Source: Thermosulfurimonas sp. F29
GTDB lineage: Bacteria > Desulfobacterota > Thermodesulfobacteria > Thermodesulfobacteriales > Thermodesulfobacteriaceae
Direction of reading: 5' to 3'
Assembly (NCBI RefSeq): GCF_019688735.1
Contig: NZ_JAIFYA010000004.1
Coordinates: 81,270-145,269 of the forward strand
Length of the DNA: 64,000 bases
The notes under the pieces are model-generated. The model had not been told where the DNA came from and ran no database searches. It worked only from the letters and a program-made list of their open reading frames with translations. Both the position numbers and the translations under genes were made by a program. Positions 15,922 through 24,202 of the stretch are shown here, piece by piece (positions within the stretch are counted from its first letter, which is position 1; the number at the start of each line of letters is the position of its first letter).

Positions 15922-16386
15922 TTACCGGCAAGGACGGTCGTTTAACTGGCAAACAAGGCTCGTTCCGCTCTGGAAGACCGCGTCGCAGGGACGCTGAAAC
16001 TCCGCGGCAAGCGCCGTGCGAGCCTTGGCGCTGGTGATGGGCGGTGTGGTAATCACCATGGTGTTCGCCGCACACTGGTATTGCCACCCTTTGTTGATCA
16101 CATCCTGCGGCACATAAGCCTCATTCACATTCCATCCCCAACCGTTGCCCGCAGGGTACGCATAGTTGGACTGGTAGTAGTTCTCGAGACCCGCCATAAT
16201 GGCGGAGAACTCCGAGCTGATGGTGCTTTTGATCTTCCACGCCTGCACCCGGGGCCACACCACATTGAAAATAATCGCCACAAACGAAGCCACGAGAAAG
16301 ATCCACACCAGAATGTCGAACACGCTAAACCCGCAACAACGCTTTCGTCCACGCTTTCGTCCGTCCCTGCACTTTGCGGTCAGCAT
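15922..16386 (-). CDS. Type IV pilin-like protein, candidate major pilin
   Basis: A 154-residue protein with a basic 19-residue leader ending C-C-G, cleavage expected before F-S-V-F-D, then a hydrophobic helix. +5 is Asp in place of the usual Glu. The mature part, about 135 residues, has Cys pairs near the C-terminus as in type IVb pilins. First gene of the pilin operon, with a -10-like GGCTAAGTT and an inverted repeat just upstream, and a strong ribosome binding site. Probably the thin pilus subunit (PilS role). Confidence 0.65.
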   Translation of the reverse strand: MLTAKCRDGRKRGRKRCCGFSVFDILVWIFLVASFVAIIFNVVWPRVQAWKIKSTISSEFSAIMAGLENYYQSNYAYPAGNGWGWNVNEAYVPQDVINKGWQYQCAANTMVITTPPITSAKARTALAAEFQRPCDAVFQSGTSLVCQLNDRPCR

Positions 16387-16396
16387 AGGTCACACC

Positions 16397-16450
16397 TCCC
16401 CGAGGAATCGTTTTTTTCTCCGGGAGTTGAAACTTAGCCTTCCTCGGGGA
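16397..16450 (-). promoter_or_regulatory. Inverted repeat bracketing the pilin promoter and ribosome binding site
   Basis: Perfect 11-bp arms TCCCCGAGGAA (16397-16407) and TTCCTCGGGGA (16440-16450), 32 bp apart. On the minus strand the distal arm touches a GGCTAAGTTT -10-like sequence and the proximal arm contains the ribosome binding site of the pilin gene. It could be an operator for a looping or dimeric repressor. Confidence 0.45.
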
Positions 16451-16488
16451 TGGCTTTTCGAGAAGCCAAACAGTTCGGTCAGGACATC

Positions 16489-17235
16489 TCAGGCCGGCAA
16501 AGGTGTTGCGGAAACGGAAACCTTCCTGCGTTTAGATGCACGGGTGCGGCGATGTGCGGTTTTGCGCAGGCAGACATCCGCGACCACGCTGTCCGCAAAG
16601 CGTTCGGCGATAAGCGAAGTAATGCGCTCGGCTTCCTCGGGAGACGCGTCTCTGGCGGAGGCAATGGTCCGCAGGAGCCAGTCCCGGGAGATGTACTTGC
16701 TTAGAAAAGGTATCCGATCGCAGAGATCAGCAATGAGGTAGTCGCTCGCAAGACGCGAAAATTCGTCCGAAAAGTCAAGGCGGTCATTCGAAAGCCGCCC
16801 CCACTCCCAAAGATACACCACTTTTCGACCCTGCCCGTTGCGAAACCAGAGAATCTCCTCCACCATGGGGAGCAACGCCTCGCATAGACGCCGCTCATAA
16901 AGAGAACGGGTTTTCTCGGTAAGGGTGCCTTTCATCACCTTTTGCTGAAGCCCCCAGGCCGCGCTCCGGAAAGCCCCTTTCCCGGCGTCGAAAGTGCGAT
17001 AAGCATCCCGTACCGCCTCGAGGTAAACGCGGAAAAAGAGCCTTTGCTCGGGTCTCGGGGGTCCCTCCGCATGAGCTCGACGCTCCTCCCAGGAAAGTTT
17101 TTCGACCTGTTCCTCCGAATACCGATCCGTGAGTCGATAAAGCCCGAGAATGCGACCGAAGAAACGAAGCAATTGTTCGGTGCGATTGGGACCGGACACC
17201 TGCAAAAGAACGGCGGGGTGCGCGCTGGTGTGCAT
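16489..17235 (-). CDS. Unknown helical protein upstream of the pilin genes
   Basis: A 248-residue, largely alpha-helical, charged soluble protein starting at ATG 17235 after AGGGAGGGAG. No signal peptide or recognised motif; the C-terminal 30 residues are very basic. It is divergently arranged with the HELGH gene at 17333 and precedes the pilin operon on the same strand. Possibly a regulator or assembly factor; function not known. Confidence 0.5.
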   Translation of the reverse strand: MHTSAHPAVLLQVSGPNRTEQLLRFFGRILGLYRLTDRYSEEQVEKLSWEERRAHAEGPPRPEQRLFFRVYLEAVRDAYRTFDAGKGAFRSAAWGLQQKVMKGTLTEKTRSLYERRLCEALLPMVEEILWFRNGQGRKVVYLWEWGRLSNDRLDFSDEFSRLASDYLIADLCDRIPFLSKYISRDWLLRTIASARDASPEEAERITSLIAERFADSVVADVCLRKTAHRRTRASKRRKVSVSATPLPA

Positions 17236-17332
17236 AGACTCCCTCCCTTCGGTGGTATTTTTCGGGGAATAGAACCTCCCCGATGCTTCCCACGGCTATC
17301 TTTTTGCAGGGGTCGGATAAGGGAGGTCGCGT

Positions 17333-18049
17333 ATGCCCGAACCCGAGGGTTACCTCGAGCTGGGTACGGTTTACGGGATTGCGGTCGCCGGAGAGGTGTG
17401 GGCCCTCATGCGCGGGGCGGCTTCCTTCGAAGCAATTACGCGCTCCATGGTCTGGAAGTACCTCATGCTCTTCCGAGAAATGATGCGCCACCACCCTTAC
17501 CCCGTGTACCGAATAGTCATACGCACGGATGCTTCCCCCCGGCTCGAAGTGCGAGGTGACGGTCAAGCGGTGGTGTACCTGCCGGAAAAACCAAGCATGC
17601 ATCACTCCGGCTCGACGGCGGGAACGATAGAGAGAGTGCGCCCCCTCTTTCACGAACTGGGGCACCTCACGCAATACATCCTCCTCGCCCCTCCTGACGA
17701 AAAGAGCGCTTGGCTTTTTGAGGAAAGTTCTCTCAGGGCCTCCTTCAAGGTCCTTGCCGGCATTCATCGGGAGCGTCACCCGTCGCATCGGTTGCAAACG
17801 CCTCCCACCGAACACCGGGCACACCCAAAACCGTCAGAACCGCATTCCGATGCGCACACCGACGGCTTCCTCACGACTCTTCGGTTGCCAGATCTCCACG
17901 GGCATGCCGCCGACGAAAACGGTTTCTCCGTCCGAAGCGCTCCACTCGCGCGCCCGCCAGAAAACCGACGCCTCGAAAAACCCCACCTTCCAGAAAAGCT
18001 CCGCACCCCAGCACCGGGGACCATCCGGTTCGAGGTCGGCGTTCCCTGA
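17333..18049 (+). CDS. HELGH-motif protein (possible zinc metallopeptidase), 3' end doubtful
   Basis: The first 150 residues look real and include F-H-E-L-G-H near residue 106, the HExxH zinc motif, with Glu residues (L-F-E-E-S) about 25 residues later that could be the third ligand. A GGCTATCTTT -10-like sequence lies at about 17298 and GGGAGG precedes the ATG. From about residue 165 the frame runs antisense through the last 216 bases of the barrel gene 17834-18643 and looks non-natural (Pro/His/Arg-rich). Either the gene has been truncated by a frameshift near 17740-17830 or it reads into its neighbour. Confidence 0.45.
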   Translation: MPEPEGYLELGTVYGIAVAGEVWALMRGAASFEAITRSMVWKYLMLFREMMRHHPYPVYRIVIRTDASPRLEVRGDGQAVVYLPEKPSMHHSGSTAGTIERVRPLFHELGHLTQYILLAPPDEKSAWLFEESSLRASFKVLAGIHRERHPSHRLQTPPTEHRAHPKPSEPHSDAHTDGFLTTLRLPDLHGHAADENGFSVRSAPLARPPENRRLEKPHLPEKLRTPAPGTIRFEVGVP

Positions 18050-18643
18050 ACCGGGCGCGACCTCTGAAAGCCTCGCTTCGAGGTCGGTATCCCCTTCCCC
18101 GTAAAAGACCTCGAAACCCAGCCGCCCGAGCGAAAAAGCACGCCCCACCACGCGGAAACCTGCGAGCAAGGTGCGCGTGATCCACACTTCCTCATATCCC
18201 CCCGGTTCGTCCGAAAGATCGCGGCGCCAACGCTCGAACTCCGCTCCGATGAAAGCCGCAAGTCGCATTGCTCCGAGATTCACGCCACGCTCGAGGGAAA
18301 CTCGGATGCGCCAGCCGCTGTGATCTCCCGTGCCGGAAACAGGTTGTCCGCTCCAGTATTGTCCGTCGTAGTCGCTTTGTCCGGCATAAGCTTCCCCTCT
18401 GAGGTTCAGTCCCAACCCGAAAGGCAACCCTGTCACCAAATCGGCATAAACGCCTCCGCGCAGGCTCCGTTCGTCCACATCGCCACCTCCCTCCTCCCAC
18501 CGGACATAGCTCCCGTAAACACCCACGCCGAACTCGGAAGCATACGCCGTCTGACTCCAAGCGAATGCGAGGGAGAGAAGAGCAAAAAGGATCGAGCAGG
18601 CGATCAAATGATGGAAACCCGAGACCGGCTTCTCGCTTCGCAT
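17834..18643 (-). CDS. Outer-membrane beta-barrel protein
   Basis: A 269-residue protein with a signal peptide (cut near A-Y-A-S, residue 36), then alternating amphipathic strands rich in Gly, Tyr, Trp and Arg, and a terminal Phe (V-R-I-G-M-R-F), the recognition signal for the Bam complex. That pattern marks an 8- to 12-stranded barrel in the outer membrane. It has its own promoter at 18685-18713 and lies just downstream of the pilus assembly genes. It may serve the thin pilus or act as a surface exclusion or adhesion protein. Confidence 0.65.
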   Translation of the reverse strand: MRSEKPVSGFHHLIACSILFALLSLAFAWSQTAYASEFGVGVYGSYVRWEEGGGDVDERSLRGGVYADLVTGLPFGLGLNLRGEAYAGQSDYDGQYWSGQPVSGTGDHSGWRIRVSLERGVNLGAMRLAAFIGAEFERWRRDLSDEPGGYEEVWITRTLLAGFRVVGRAFSLGRLGFEVFYGEGDTDLEARLSEVAPGSGNADLEPDGPRCWGAELFWKVGFFEASVFWRAREWSASDGETVFVGGMPVEIWQPKSREEAVGVRIGMRF

Positions 18644-18684
18644 ATCCCCCTCCCCTCTCGCGTCCCGAAGGACGCATCGTTTTC

Positions 18685-18713
18685 TCCATACTAGAAGAAG
18701 GAAATCCTGTCAA
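18685..18713 (-). promoter_or_regulatory. Sigma70-type promoter for the barrel gene
   Basis: Minus strand: TTGACA (18713-18708), 17-bp spacer, TATGGA (18690-18685), 42 bp upstream of the start codon of 17834-18643. One of the best promoter matches in the window. Confidence 0.6.
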
Positions 18714-18731
18714 GGCGTCCTTGAGGACGCC
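18714..18731 (-). terminator. Short GC hairpin after the GspF-like gene
   Basis: GGCGTCC and GGACGCC (7-bp perfect stem, 4-base loop) lie 30 bp downstream of the stop of 18762-19739 and abut the -35 box of the barrel promoter. There is no clear T-run, so intrinsic termination is only possible. Confidence 0.35.
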
Positions 18732-18761
18732 CTAGTGCCTCCTCGTGCATTCCTTTTCCGG

Positions 18762-19739
18762 CTAAAAGAGCTGAAAGAACCGCGTCATGAGGAATGCAAG
18801 CGGCGCGAGAGCTACAGCCAGACACACCGCCACCCCGATGTAAGCGAAGAGCGGAGCCACTTCGGCCATGGTGCGGCTCTTCATGAGAGATCGTTCGCGG
18901 TAAACCTCCTGGAGGTAGCGCCATCCCCGGGAGTCTTCCCCGCGGGAGAGGTAATCCCGCAGGATGAGAGCCTCAGAGACTCCGAGCAATTCGTAAAAGG
19001 AGGAAAGGGCCTGGCCAATGGCCTGGAACCGGGCCTCCTCGGCCACCGTCTCGAGGATCTCTCGCATACGCCCCTTCTCCTCCGCGGCGAGCAGAGTGAA
19101 GATTTCCTGATAAGAAGCGTTGCTTTCGGCGAGGGAAGCCACCAGCGAGGCAATCCGATACACCGCGAAGTCCAGAGCGCCGACCTTTCTGAAAAGTCCC
19201 CAGAGAGAAATCCCGAGCAAAGCGCCCGAAACGCCGAGCAACAGGAGGAAGAAGACCGGCGTGGAAGCGCTGAGCCTCAGGTAGAGGTCCACATACCAGG
19301 GCCGTCCGGTTTCGTAAAACCCCAGAATCACCTCGCGCACCTGACCGGCCATGAAAACCGCCGCCCCGGCCGCGAAAACCATCAGGGTGAAGGGCATGAC
19401 CAGCGTCGGTATGAGACCGGACACAATGCGCTTTCTTTCCCGCAGATCGCTCAAAAACCGTTCCACCATTTCCGCGGTGAGAGCGTTACGCTCCTCAATC
19501 ACCTTGAGGGGACGGTAGACCTTTTCCGAGAGAAACCCCGCATAATAAAAGGCGTCGCAAAGGGTGTGCCCTCCCCCAATCAAAACAGCCACCTGCGAAA
19601 GCATTTCCGCGAGACGCCGCTTGCCCCGACGGTAGGCCATTTCGGTGGCCTCCTCGAGCACGCGCGCCCCGCGTCGGGTCTTGAGCGCCGAGACCATCAG
19701 CTCGAGGGCTATTTCCTCATAGCGGGCGCGGTTCAGCAT
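18762..19739 (-). CDS. GspF/PilC-like inner-membrane platform protein of a type IV pilus
   Basis: A 325-residue protein with four hydrophobic segments (about residues 107-132, 156-180, a shorter one, and the C-terminal 295-318) and two helical cytoplasmic domains, as in GspF/PilC/PilR platform proteins, which couple the assembly ATPase to pilin extrusion. It is shorter than chromosomal PilC (about 400) but fits PilR of IncI thin pili. It follows the assembly ATPase by 9 bases. Confidence 0.6.
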   Translation of the reverse strand: MLNRARYEEIALELMVSALKTRRGARVLEEATEMAYRRGKRRLAEMLSQVAVLIGGGHTLCDAFYYAGFLSEKVYRPLKVIEERNALTAEMVERFLSDLRERKRIVSGLIPTLVMPFTLMVFAAGAAVFMAGQVREVILGFYETGRPWYVDLYLRLSASTPVFFLLLLGVSGALLGISLWGLFRKVGALDFAVYRIASLVASLAESNASYQEIFTLLAAEEKGRMREILETVAEEARFQAIGQALSSFYELLGVSEALILRDYLSRGEDSRGWRYLQEVYRERSLMKSRTMAEVAPLFAYIGVAVCLAVALAPLAFLMTRFFQLF

Positions 19740-19748
19740 GACGGCGGC

Positions 19749-21362
19749 TTAAAGGAGGACCGCAAAGGCACTCCCGAGGTCTATCTCCCCGGCCTCAAGT
19801 TTTTTCAAGGCCACATCCACAAAAGAACGGGCGCAGGCCGCTCTGCGCAAAAGGTGTTCCTCGAACTTGAGGGCGCTTGTGGTCTCGAGCACCAGCTCGC
19901 GCTCCTCCTTCTGAAATTCGAGGTACTCATAGATCACCGTGCGCCCGGCGAACCCGGCGCTCATCACCCGCCCCGTTTCGGGATGAACAATTCGACACTC
20001 CGCGCACCCCTCCCGGTTGGGGAAAGCGAGGGCCCTGCCTTCGAGGTCGCGCAGGCGCTCCCTGTCCATGAAACGCAGGTGGTCTACAAAAACGAGGTCC
20101 TCCGCGGTCACCTTGCGCTCCACGGCGCAGTTCGGACAAACTCGCTTTAAAAGCCGCTGATTCAGAACAAGAATGATGCCGTTCGCTAGGTCCTCGGGAG
20201 CGAGCCGATACTGGCGGATGAGAAGGTTCGGAACCGTCACCACCCGAGAGGCATGAAGCGTGGTGAGCACAAGGTGTCCGGTCTCAACCGCGTAAAGCAT
20301 GGCTTCGGTGAGCTCGGGATGCTTTCGCCACTCACCGACGAAGATCACATCCGGATCCTGCCGCATGAACTCCCGCACATAGTCGAGGAAGTCCACCCGA
20401 ACGAACTCGTTTTCCTTGCGGAACTCGAACACCTGGTGCTGAACGGCGTTCTCCACCTGGTACTCCACCGGGTCCTCCACGGTGAGCACCTTGCGCGTGG
20501 AGGGAACAAGAGCGAGCAAAGTGTTCAATGTGCGACTTTTACCAGAACCCGTGGCCCCGGATACGATCACGAATCCCTCGCGCCGTCCGATCGCCCTGAG
20601 GAGCACCTCCACATCTTCCGGCATGAAGCCCAAAGCCTCGATCGACTCGGGCCCTTTCACGCGCGAGGTCTCCCGGTAGAGGATGCGGATGACCAGGTTC
20701 TGGTATCCGTCCACCAGAGATGGAGTGAAGGCAAGGCGCAGGTCGAGCCCGAGATCGGAAAGCACAATGCGAGCGTCCTGCGTGAGACGCCACTCCTCCA
20801 CATTCAGGTTGGGAGTGTCCTTTTGAGCCATGTTCTTTACGACTTGTTGCAGGACACGCCCCTCGGCAAGGCTCAGGGTTTCCGCCTTGACCATATCGCC
20901 GAGAATCCGGTAGCGAAGCTCCACTCCGTAATCGCGCACTTCGAAGTGGATATCCGTGGCCCCCATGGCGAGGGCCGCCTTCACAATGCGAATGAAACGA
21001 CCGACATACCCTTCCTTCTCTTCGCCGCCTCCCGCGAAAAAGTAGTACGGCACAATGTAGATCTCCGCTCCCGGGAAAACGCGTCTGGCGTCATCGGCCA
21101 TTTCCGGGTCGAAGATCCCCACCGCTCCGTCCGAAAACCGCACATACCAGTACGACCGTTCGGCCACGATACCGCTTTTGCGCAAAGGAATCCCGCTTCG
21201 CCGACTGATGTACTCGGCCACCTCGGCGTAATCCGTCACCTTCTCCACCCGCACCAGCACCTCGAGCGGGGGCGCACCGATGCGAGCGGCTTCCTCCACC
21301 ACGCGGTCGTAGTCGAGCCCTTTTTCCTCGGAAAACTCCCTCAGGAGCATCGCAAGGCTCAT
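19749..21362 (-). CDS. GspE/PilB-type pilus assembly ATPase
   Basis: A 537-residue hexameric secretion ATPase. It has an N-terminal domain, then Walker A G-A-T-G-S-G-K-S, the Asp box with V-E-D-P-V-E-Y, Walker B with D-P-D-V-I-F-V-G-E, the His box E-T-G-H-L-V-L-T-T-L-H-A, and a C-terminal C-P-N-C...C-x2-C zinc region as in PilB/GspE. It powers pilus extension. ATG 21362 (AAAGGAGGG 5 bases upstream) is the true start; upstream codons in frame lack a site. It lies between the PilP-like and GspF-like genes, the order pilP-pilQ-pilR of IncI plasmids. Confidence 0.8.
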   Translation of the reverse strand: MSLAMLLREFSEEKGLDYDRVVEEAARIGAPPLEVLVRVEKVTDYAEVAEYISRRSGIPLRKSGIVAERSYWYVRFSDGAVGIFDPEMADDARRVFPGAEIYIVPYYFFAGGGEEKEGYVGRFIRIVKAALAMGATDIHFEVRDYGVELRYRILGDMVKAETLSLAEGRVLQQVVKNMAQKDTPNLNVEEWRLTQDARIVLSDLGLDLRLAFTPSLVDGYQNLVIRILYRETSRVKGPESIEALGFMPEDVEVLLRAIGRREGFVIVSGATGSGKSRTLNTLLALVPSTRKVLTVEDPVEYQVENAVQHQVFEFRKENEFVRVDFLDYVREFMRQDPDVIFVGEWRKHPELTEAMLYAVETGHLVLTTLHASRVVTVPNLLIRQYRLAPEDLANGIILVLNQRLLKRVCPNCAVERKVTAEDLVFVDHLRFMDRERLRDLEGRALAFPNREGCAECRIVHPETGRVMSAGFAGRTVIYEYLEFQKEERELVLETTSALKFEEHLLRRAACARSFVDVALKKLEAGEIDLGSAFAVLL

Positions 21363-21408
21363 GCGCACCCTCCTTTGTCCTTTGCTCCCGACGCCCCGTC
21401 TTCCTTCG

Positions 21409-22578
21409 TCACTCCTGAACGACGGACCCCGCACCCGCAACCGCGGCTGTCGCGGCCACGGTATTTTCCCTGGGAGCCGCTTCAGGCAACGCCAGCACGG
21501 CTTTGATCCGCTCCTCTTTGCCGTTCGGAAACCGCACCGTAAACCCACCGCGGTCGACCGCAACGACGCGTCCTTCGCCGTAAGGCGCCCCTTCAAAGAT
21601 GAACGATCCGTCGTCGAGCACCAATGTCACCTGACCGGCGTCTTCCAGAATGCCCCGTATCACCACCGCCGAAGGCACGCGGTAATGGTGGTTCTCCTCC
21701 TTGGTCTTCTTCTGTTTTTTCCCCTTCTCTTTGTCGCCCACATTGACACCAATGTGGACACGCCCCTCCGCCTCAGAAGAGACCCTTCCCCGCACTTCCT
21801 CACGCAACCTGCGCCGCTCCTCGGCAAGCTTCTCCGCCACTATGCGGTCCACAGCCCGCTCAAGCACCCTGCGCAAGTCCTCGGAGAGAAAGGGATTGGC
21901 CCGAAGCAACCTTTCGGCCTCGCTGACTTCCGGTTGTCTTGCCGATGCGAATGCCGATGCGGATGCGGAAGCGCTAGAGGAAGAAGCACGCCTTCCCCCT
22001 TTTTCCCGAAAGGCAACCCCCGCATGCGAAAGCGGAACCTCTCCTCCCCTTCCCCGCGGAACGATCCCCGAGGAAGCTGATGGACGAAGGGATGTCTTAG
22101 TCCCGTTCCCCGTCGTCGCGGAAACGCTTTGCGCGGACCGATGCGTTATAAGAGACGATGTTTTGGTTTCGGAAGGGAAGCGGACTTTTGCGGAAGAACC
22201 AGAAGGCGCCGGAAGAGGCGTATGCTCCCGGGCAAATTGAGAAGTCGCAGGAGCATGCGTCAGGGTGCGCATTGCCTGCGGGACATTGCTCTTTTCGGAG
22301 CCACCCGCTAAAAAGGCGTAAAACGCCCCCCCAACAACGGAAAGCCCCATGATCCCGGCGAAAAGACCGAGCACCAGCTTTTTTCCACCCGGGAAGGCAT
22401 CGAGCACTCCAAGAAGGCCCCCGAAACCGGCTTTCTTCGCGGGAGCGGAATGAGTCTCTTCGACTTCGCCTTCTTCATCGTAAAGTCCCTCATCGGCCTC
22501 TTCCGTCTCCTCTTCCTCCTCCGCAACCTCTCTGAGGAGCTGTTCCTGTTCCACATCCATGAGTTTTTTTTCGCTCAT
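21409..22578 (-). CDS. PilP-like single-pass membrane protein
   Basis: A 389-residue protein from ATG 22578. It has an acidic cytoplasmic N-terminus, one transmembrane segment (about residues 65-90), a long low-complexity linker with Ser-Ala repeats, a short coiled coil, and a C-terminal beta domain (V-I-R-G-I-L-E-D-A-G then D-D-G-S and G-E-G-R-V-V-A-V-D) that resembles the PilP domain which links the inner-membrane platform to the secretin. A GGCTAGTTT -10-like sequence lies at about 22626-22634. It is the first gene of the thin pilus operon. Confidence 0.55.
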   Translation of the reverse strand: MSEKKLMDVEQEQLLREVAEEEEETEEADEGLYDEEGEVEETHSAPAKKAGFGGLLGVLDAFPGGKKLVLGLFAGIMGLSVVGGAFYAFLAGGSEKSNVPQAMRTLTHAPATSQFAREHTPLPAPSGSSAKVRFPSETKTSSLITHRSAQSVSATTGNGTKTSLRPSASSGIVPRGRGGEVPLSHAGVAFREKGGRRASSSSASASASAFASARQPEVSEAERLLRANPFLSEDLRRVLERAVDRIVAEKLAEERRRLREEVRGRVSSEAEGRVHIGVNVGDKEKGKKQKKTKEENHHYRVPSAVVIRGILEDAGQVTLVLDDGSFIFEGAPYGEGRVVAVDRGGFTVRFPNGKEERIKAVLALPEAAPRENTVAATAAVAGAGSVVQE

Positions 22579-22721
22579 GTCCCCTACCCTCCTCTTGAGA
22601 ATTCGCAATGCACCTCCTTCCTTCTGGCAAACTAGCCCGTCCACAGGAGACATTTTTCCGCGTGATGCGCTTCCGAAACGACTTAAGCGTCAATCCTTTG
22701 TATCGCAAGGCGTTTGCGGTC

Positions 22722-22751
22722 TTGGTGCGCGGGTGACCGTTCCGCTACAAT
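22722..22751 (+). promoter_or_regulatory. Putative promoter of the lipoprotein gene
   Basis: TTGGTG (22722-22727), 18-bp spacer, TACAAT (22746-22751), 44 bp before ATG 22796. Confidence 0.45.
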
Positions 22752-22795
22752 AAGCACGGACGAACACGAAAAACAAAAAGACGGAGGTGATGGCC

Positions 22796-23431
22796 ATGAG
22801 AAAAGCGAGCATGTGGAGAGTATGGGGAATGGCCCTGGTTGTGATGCTTGCGGCCGCCGGGTGCGTGTCCGTCGGCGTCGGGCGCACCGGTACCAAGGGA
22901 GAGATTACGACCGCCAGCCGCGGTTTGCCGGGTGCGCCCGCGCCGGATTGGCTCCCTGGGGTGCTGAATGTGGCCTTTAGCGTGAGAGGCCCCGGGGAGT
23001 ACTGGATTGAGGGGCGTTTGCGGACCGATTGCCACCCGCTTTGCCGGATCATGGTGGGACCCTTCAACAGAGACCTGCAAACATTTGTAGAGCGCTACCG
23101 CAGGGCGGGGGTTGCGATAAAAGCCGGACCTTACAAACGCACCGGCAATCCCCGCTTCATCGAGGCGACCTTTCAATGGAAGGTGCCCCCCGATCTGATC
23201 AAGCGCAAGGACGGCGTACTCCATGTGGAGCTGTTTCAGGTGTGCCCCTTCGACATCTGCGCCGTAAAAGTGCCCGGGGAAGTGGTGGAGTCCTCCACTA
23301 GGGGCTATGTGCCGGCCGGAGACCCCTCGGTGGTGATTTTTCGTAAAAAGACCCCCATGGGCTTCGATTTCAAACCCAAAGGGACACACCCCGACGGCAT
23401 CGTGAACTGGAAGCTCATCGAGGAGCTTTAG
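22796..23431 (+). CDS. Exported lipoprotein of unknown function
   Basis: A 211-residue protein with a lipoprotein signal peptide (L-A-A-A-G-C lipobox at about residues 18-23). The mature chain is beta-rich with four further Cys that may form two disulfides. GGAGG lies 8 bases before ATG 22796. It is alone on the plus strand, convergent with 23572-24129, with a TATCGATA element 3 bases after its stop. Could be an entry-exclusion or pilus-associated lipoprotein; no family recognised. Confidence 0.6.
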   Translation: MRKASMWRVWGMALVVMLAAAGCVSVGVGRTGTKGEITTASRGLPGAPAPDWLPGVLNVAFSVRGPGEYWIEGRLRTDCHPLCRIMVGPFNRDLQTFVERYRRAGVAIKAGPYKRTGNPRFIEATFQWKVPPDLIKRKDGVLHVELFQVCPFDICAVKVPGEVVESSTRGYVPAGDPSVVIFRKKTPMGFDFKPKGTHPDGIVNWKLIEEL

Positions 23432-23434
23432 TCC

Positions 23435-23492
23435 TATCGATAAGTTTTAGGGCAAAACTTATCGATAAGAGTTTGCTTAAAACTTATCGATA
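23435..23492. repeat. Triple TATCGATA element, copy B
   Basis: TATCGATA at 23435, 23460 and 23485, the same 25-bp period as the other four copies. It lies between convergent genes, before a terminator hairpin. Confidence 0.85.
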
Positions 23493-23504
23493 AGACACGC
23501 AGAG

Positions 23505-23538
23505 GGCAAAGGCCGGGCTGATCGGCCCGGCCTTTGCC
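23505..23538. terminator. Hairpin between convergent genes
   Basis: Perfect 14-bp arms GGCAAAGGCCGGGC (23505-23518) and GCCCGGCCTTTGCC (23525-23538) with a 6-base loop. It lies between the lipoprotein gene and the convergent gene 23572-24129 and could terminate both; T-runs are short on each side. Confidence 0.65.
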
Positions 23539-23571
23539 TGTTTCCCGCTTCCGCAAACGAGTGAAGCAGAA

Positions 23572-24129
23572 TCAGTACGAAGGAGAGGAACCGGTCCGGA
23601 CGATAACATGTTCGCCGGGAATGTCGTAGCTCTGAAACTGCGTTCTGGCTTCGCAAACCTCGCGCACCCGCTCGGTTACCATGCGTCCGTTTTCGTAGAC
23701 CCGCGTGAGCACCTTGCGACAGGCGCCTACGCCGCGTCTCGCGCCGGTAGAAGTGTTCGCACCGGCAGGCGACAGAATGTCCTCGGCCACCTGTCCGACG
23801 GCGGCTCCGATGAAAGCGGCCAATCCCTTTTCAAAGTCGCTCGCATCTTTTTTGGTAAGCATCGCCCCAGCGGCCGCGCCCACGGCCGGTCCGATGTGGG
23901 CCTGCTTGATCTTGTTGAACAGCTCCTCAAAGGTCATGGCCGAAGCCGGTTTGGCGCCGCCCACGGCAGTCCCCACCGCGAGCATCGCCCCGGTGAGAGC
24001 CGCAATCACGCCGCGCCTCACCCGCCGCAAAGCTTCCCTGCGAGCCTCATCGGGTGCCTTCCCCTCCCTTTGCATCCGCTCCGCCTCCCTCTCCACCACC
24101 CCGTTAAAGGAGATTCTCCCGATGAACAT
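23572..24129 (-). CDS. Glycine-zipper exported protein of the transfer region
   Basis: A 185-residue protein starting at ATG 24129 (AAAGGAGGGCG upstream). After about 30 charged residues comes a hydrophobic, Gly/Ala-rich segment ending near A-S-A-M, probably an anchor or late signal, then further Gly-Ala stretches (A-V-G-A-A-A-G-A-M and A-A-F-I-G-A-A-V-G) of glycine-zipper type, and a Cys pair in the C-terminal part. It follows the DotI-like gene on the same strand with its own GGCTACTTT -10-like sequence. Role unknown; perhaps a periplasmic component of the transfer channel. Confidence 0.5.
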   Translation of the reverse strand: MFIGRISFNGVVEREAERMQREGKAPDEARREALRRVRRGVIAALTGAMLAVGTAVGGAKPASAMTFEELFNKIKQAHIGPAVGAAAGAMLTKKDASDFEKGLAAFIGAAVGQVAEDILSPAGANTSTGARRGVGACRKVLTRVYENGRMVTERVREVCEARTQFQSYDIPGEHVIVRTGSSPSY

Positions 24130-24202
24130 ATCGCCCTCCTTTTCCCGCTTTTTTGCTGGAAAGTAGCCTGCCCCTTCCCCTCTCCCCGTAGAAATCCCAG
24201 AC

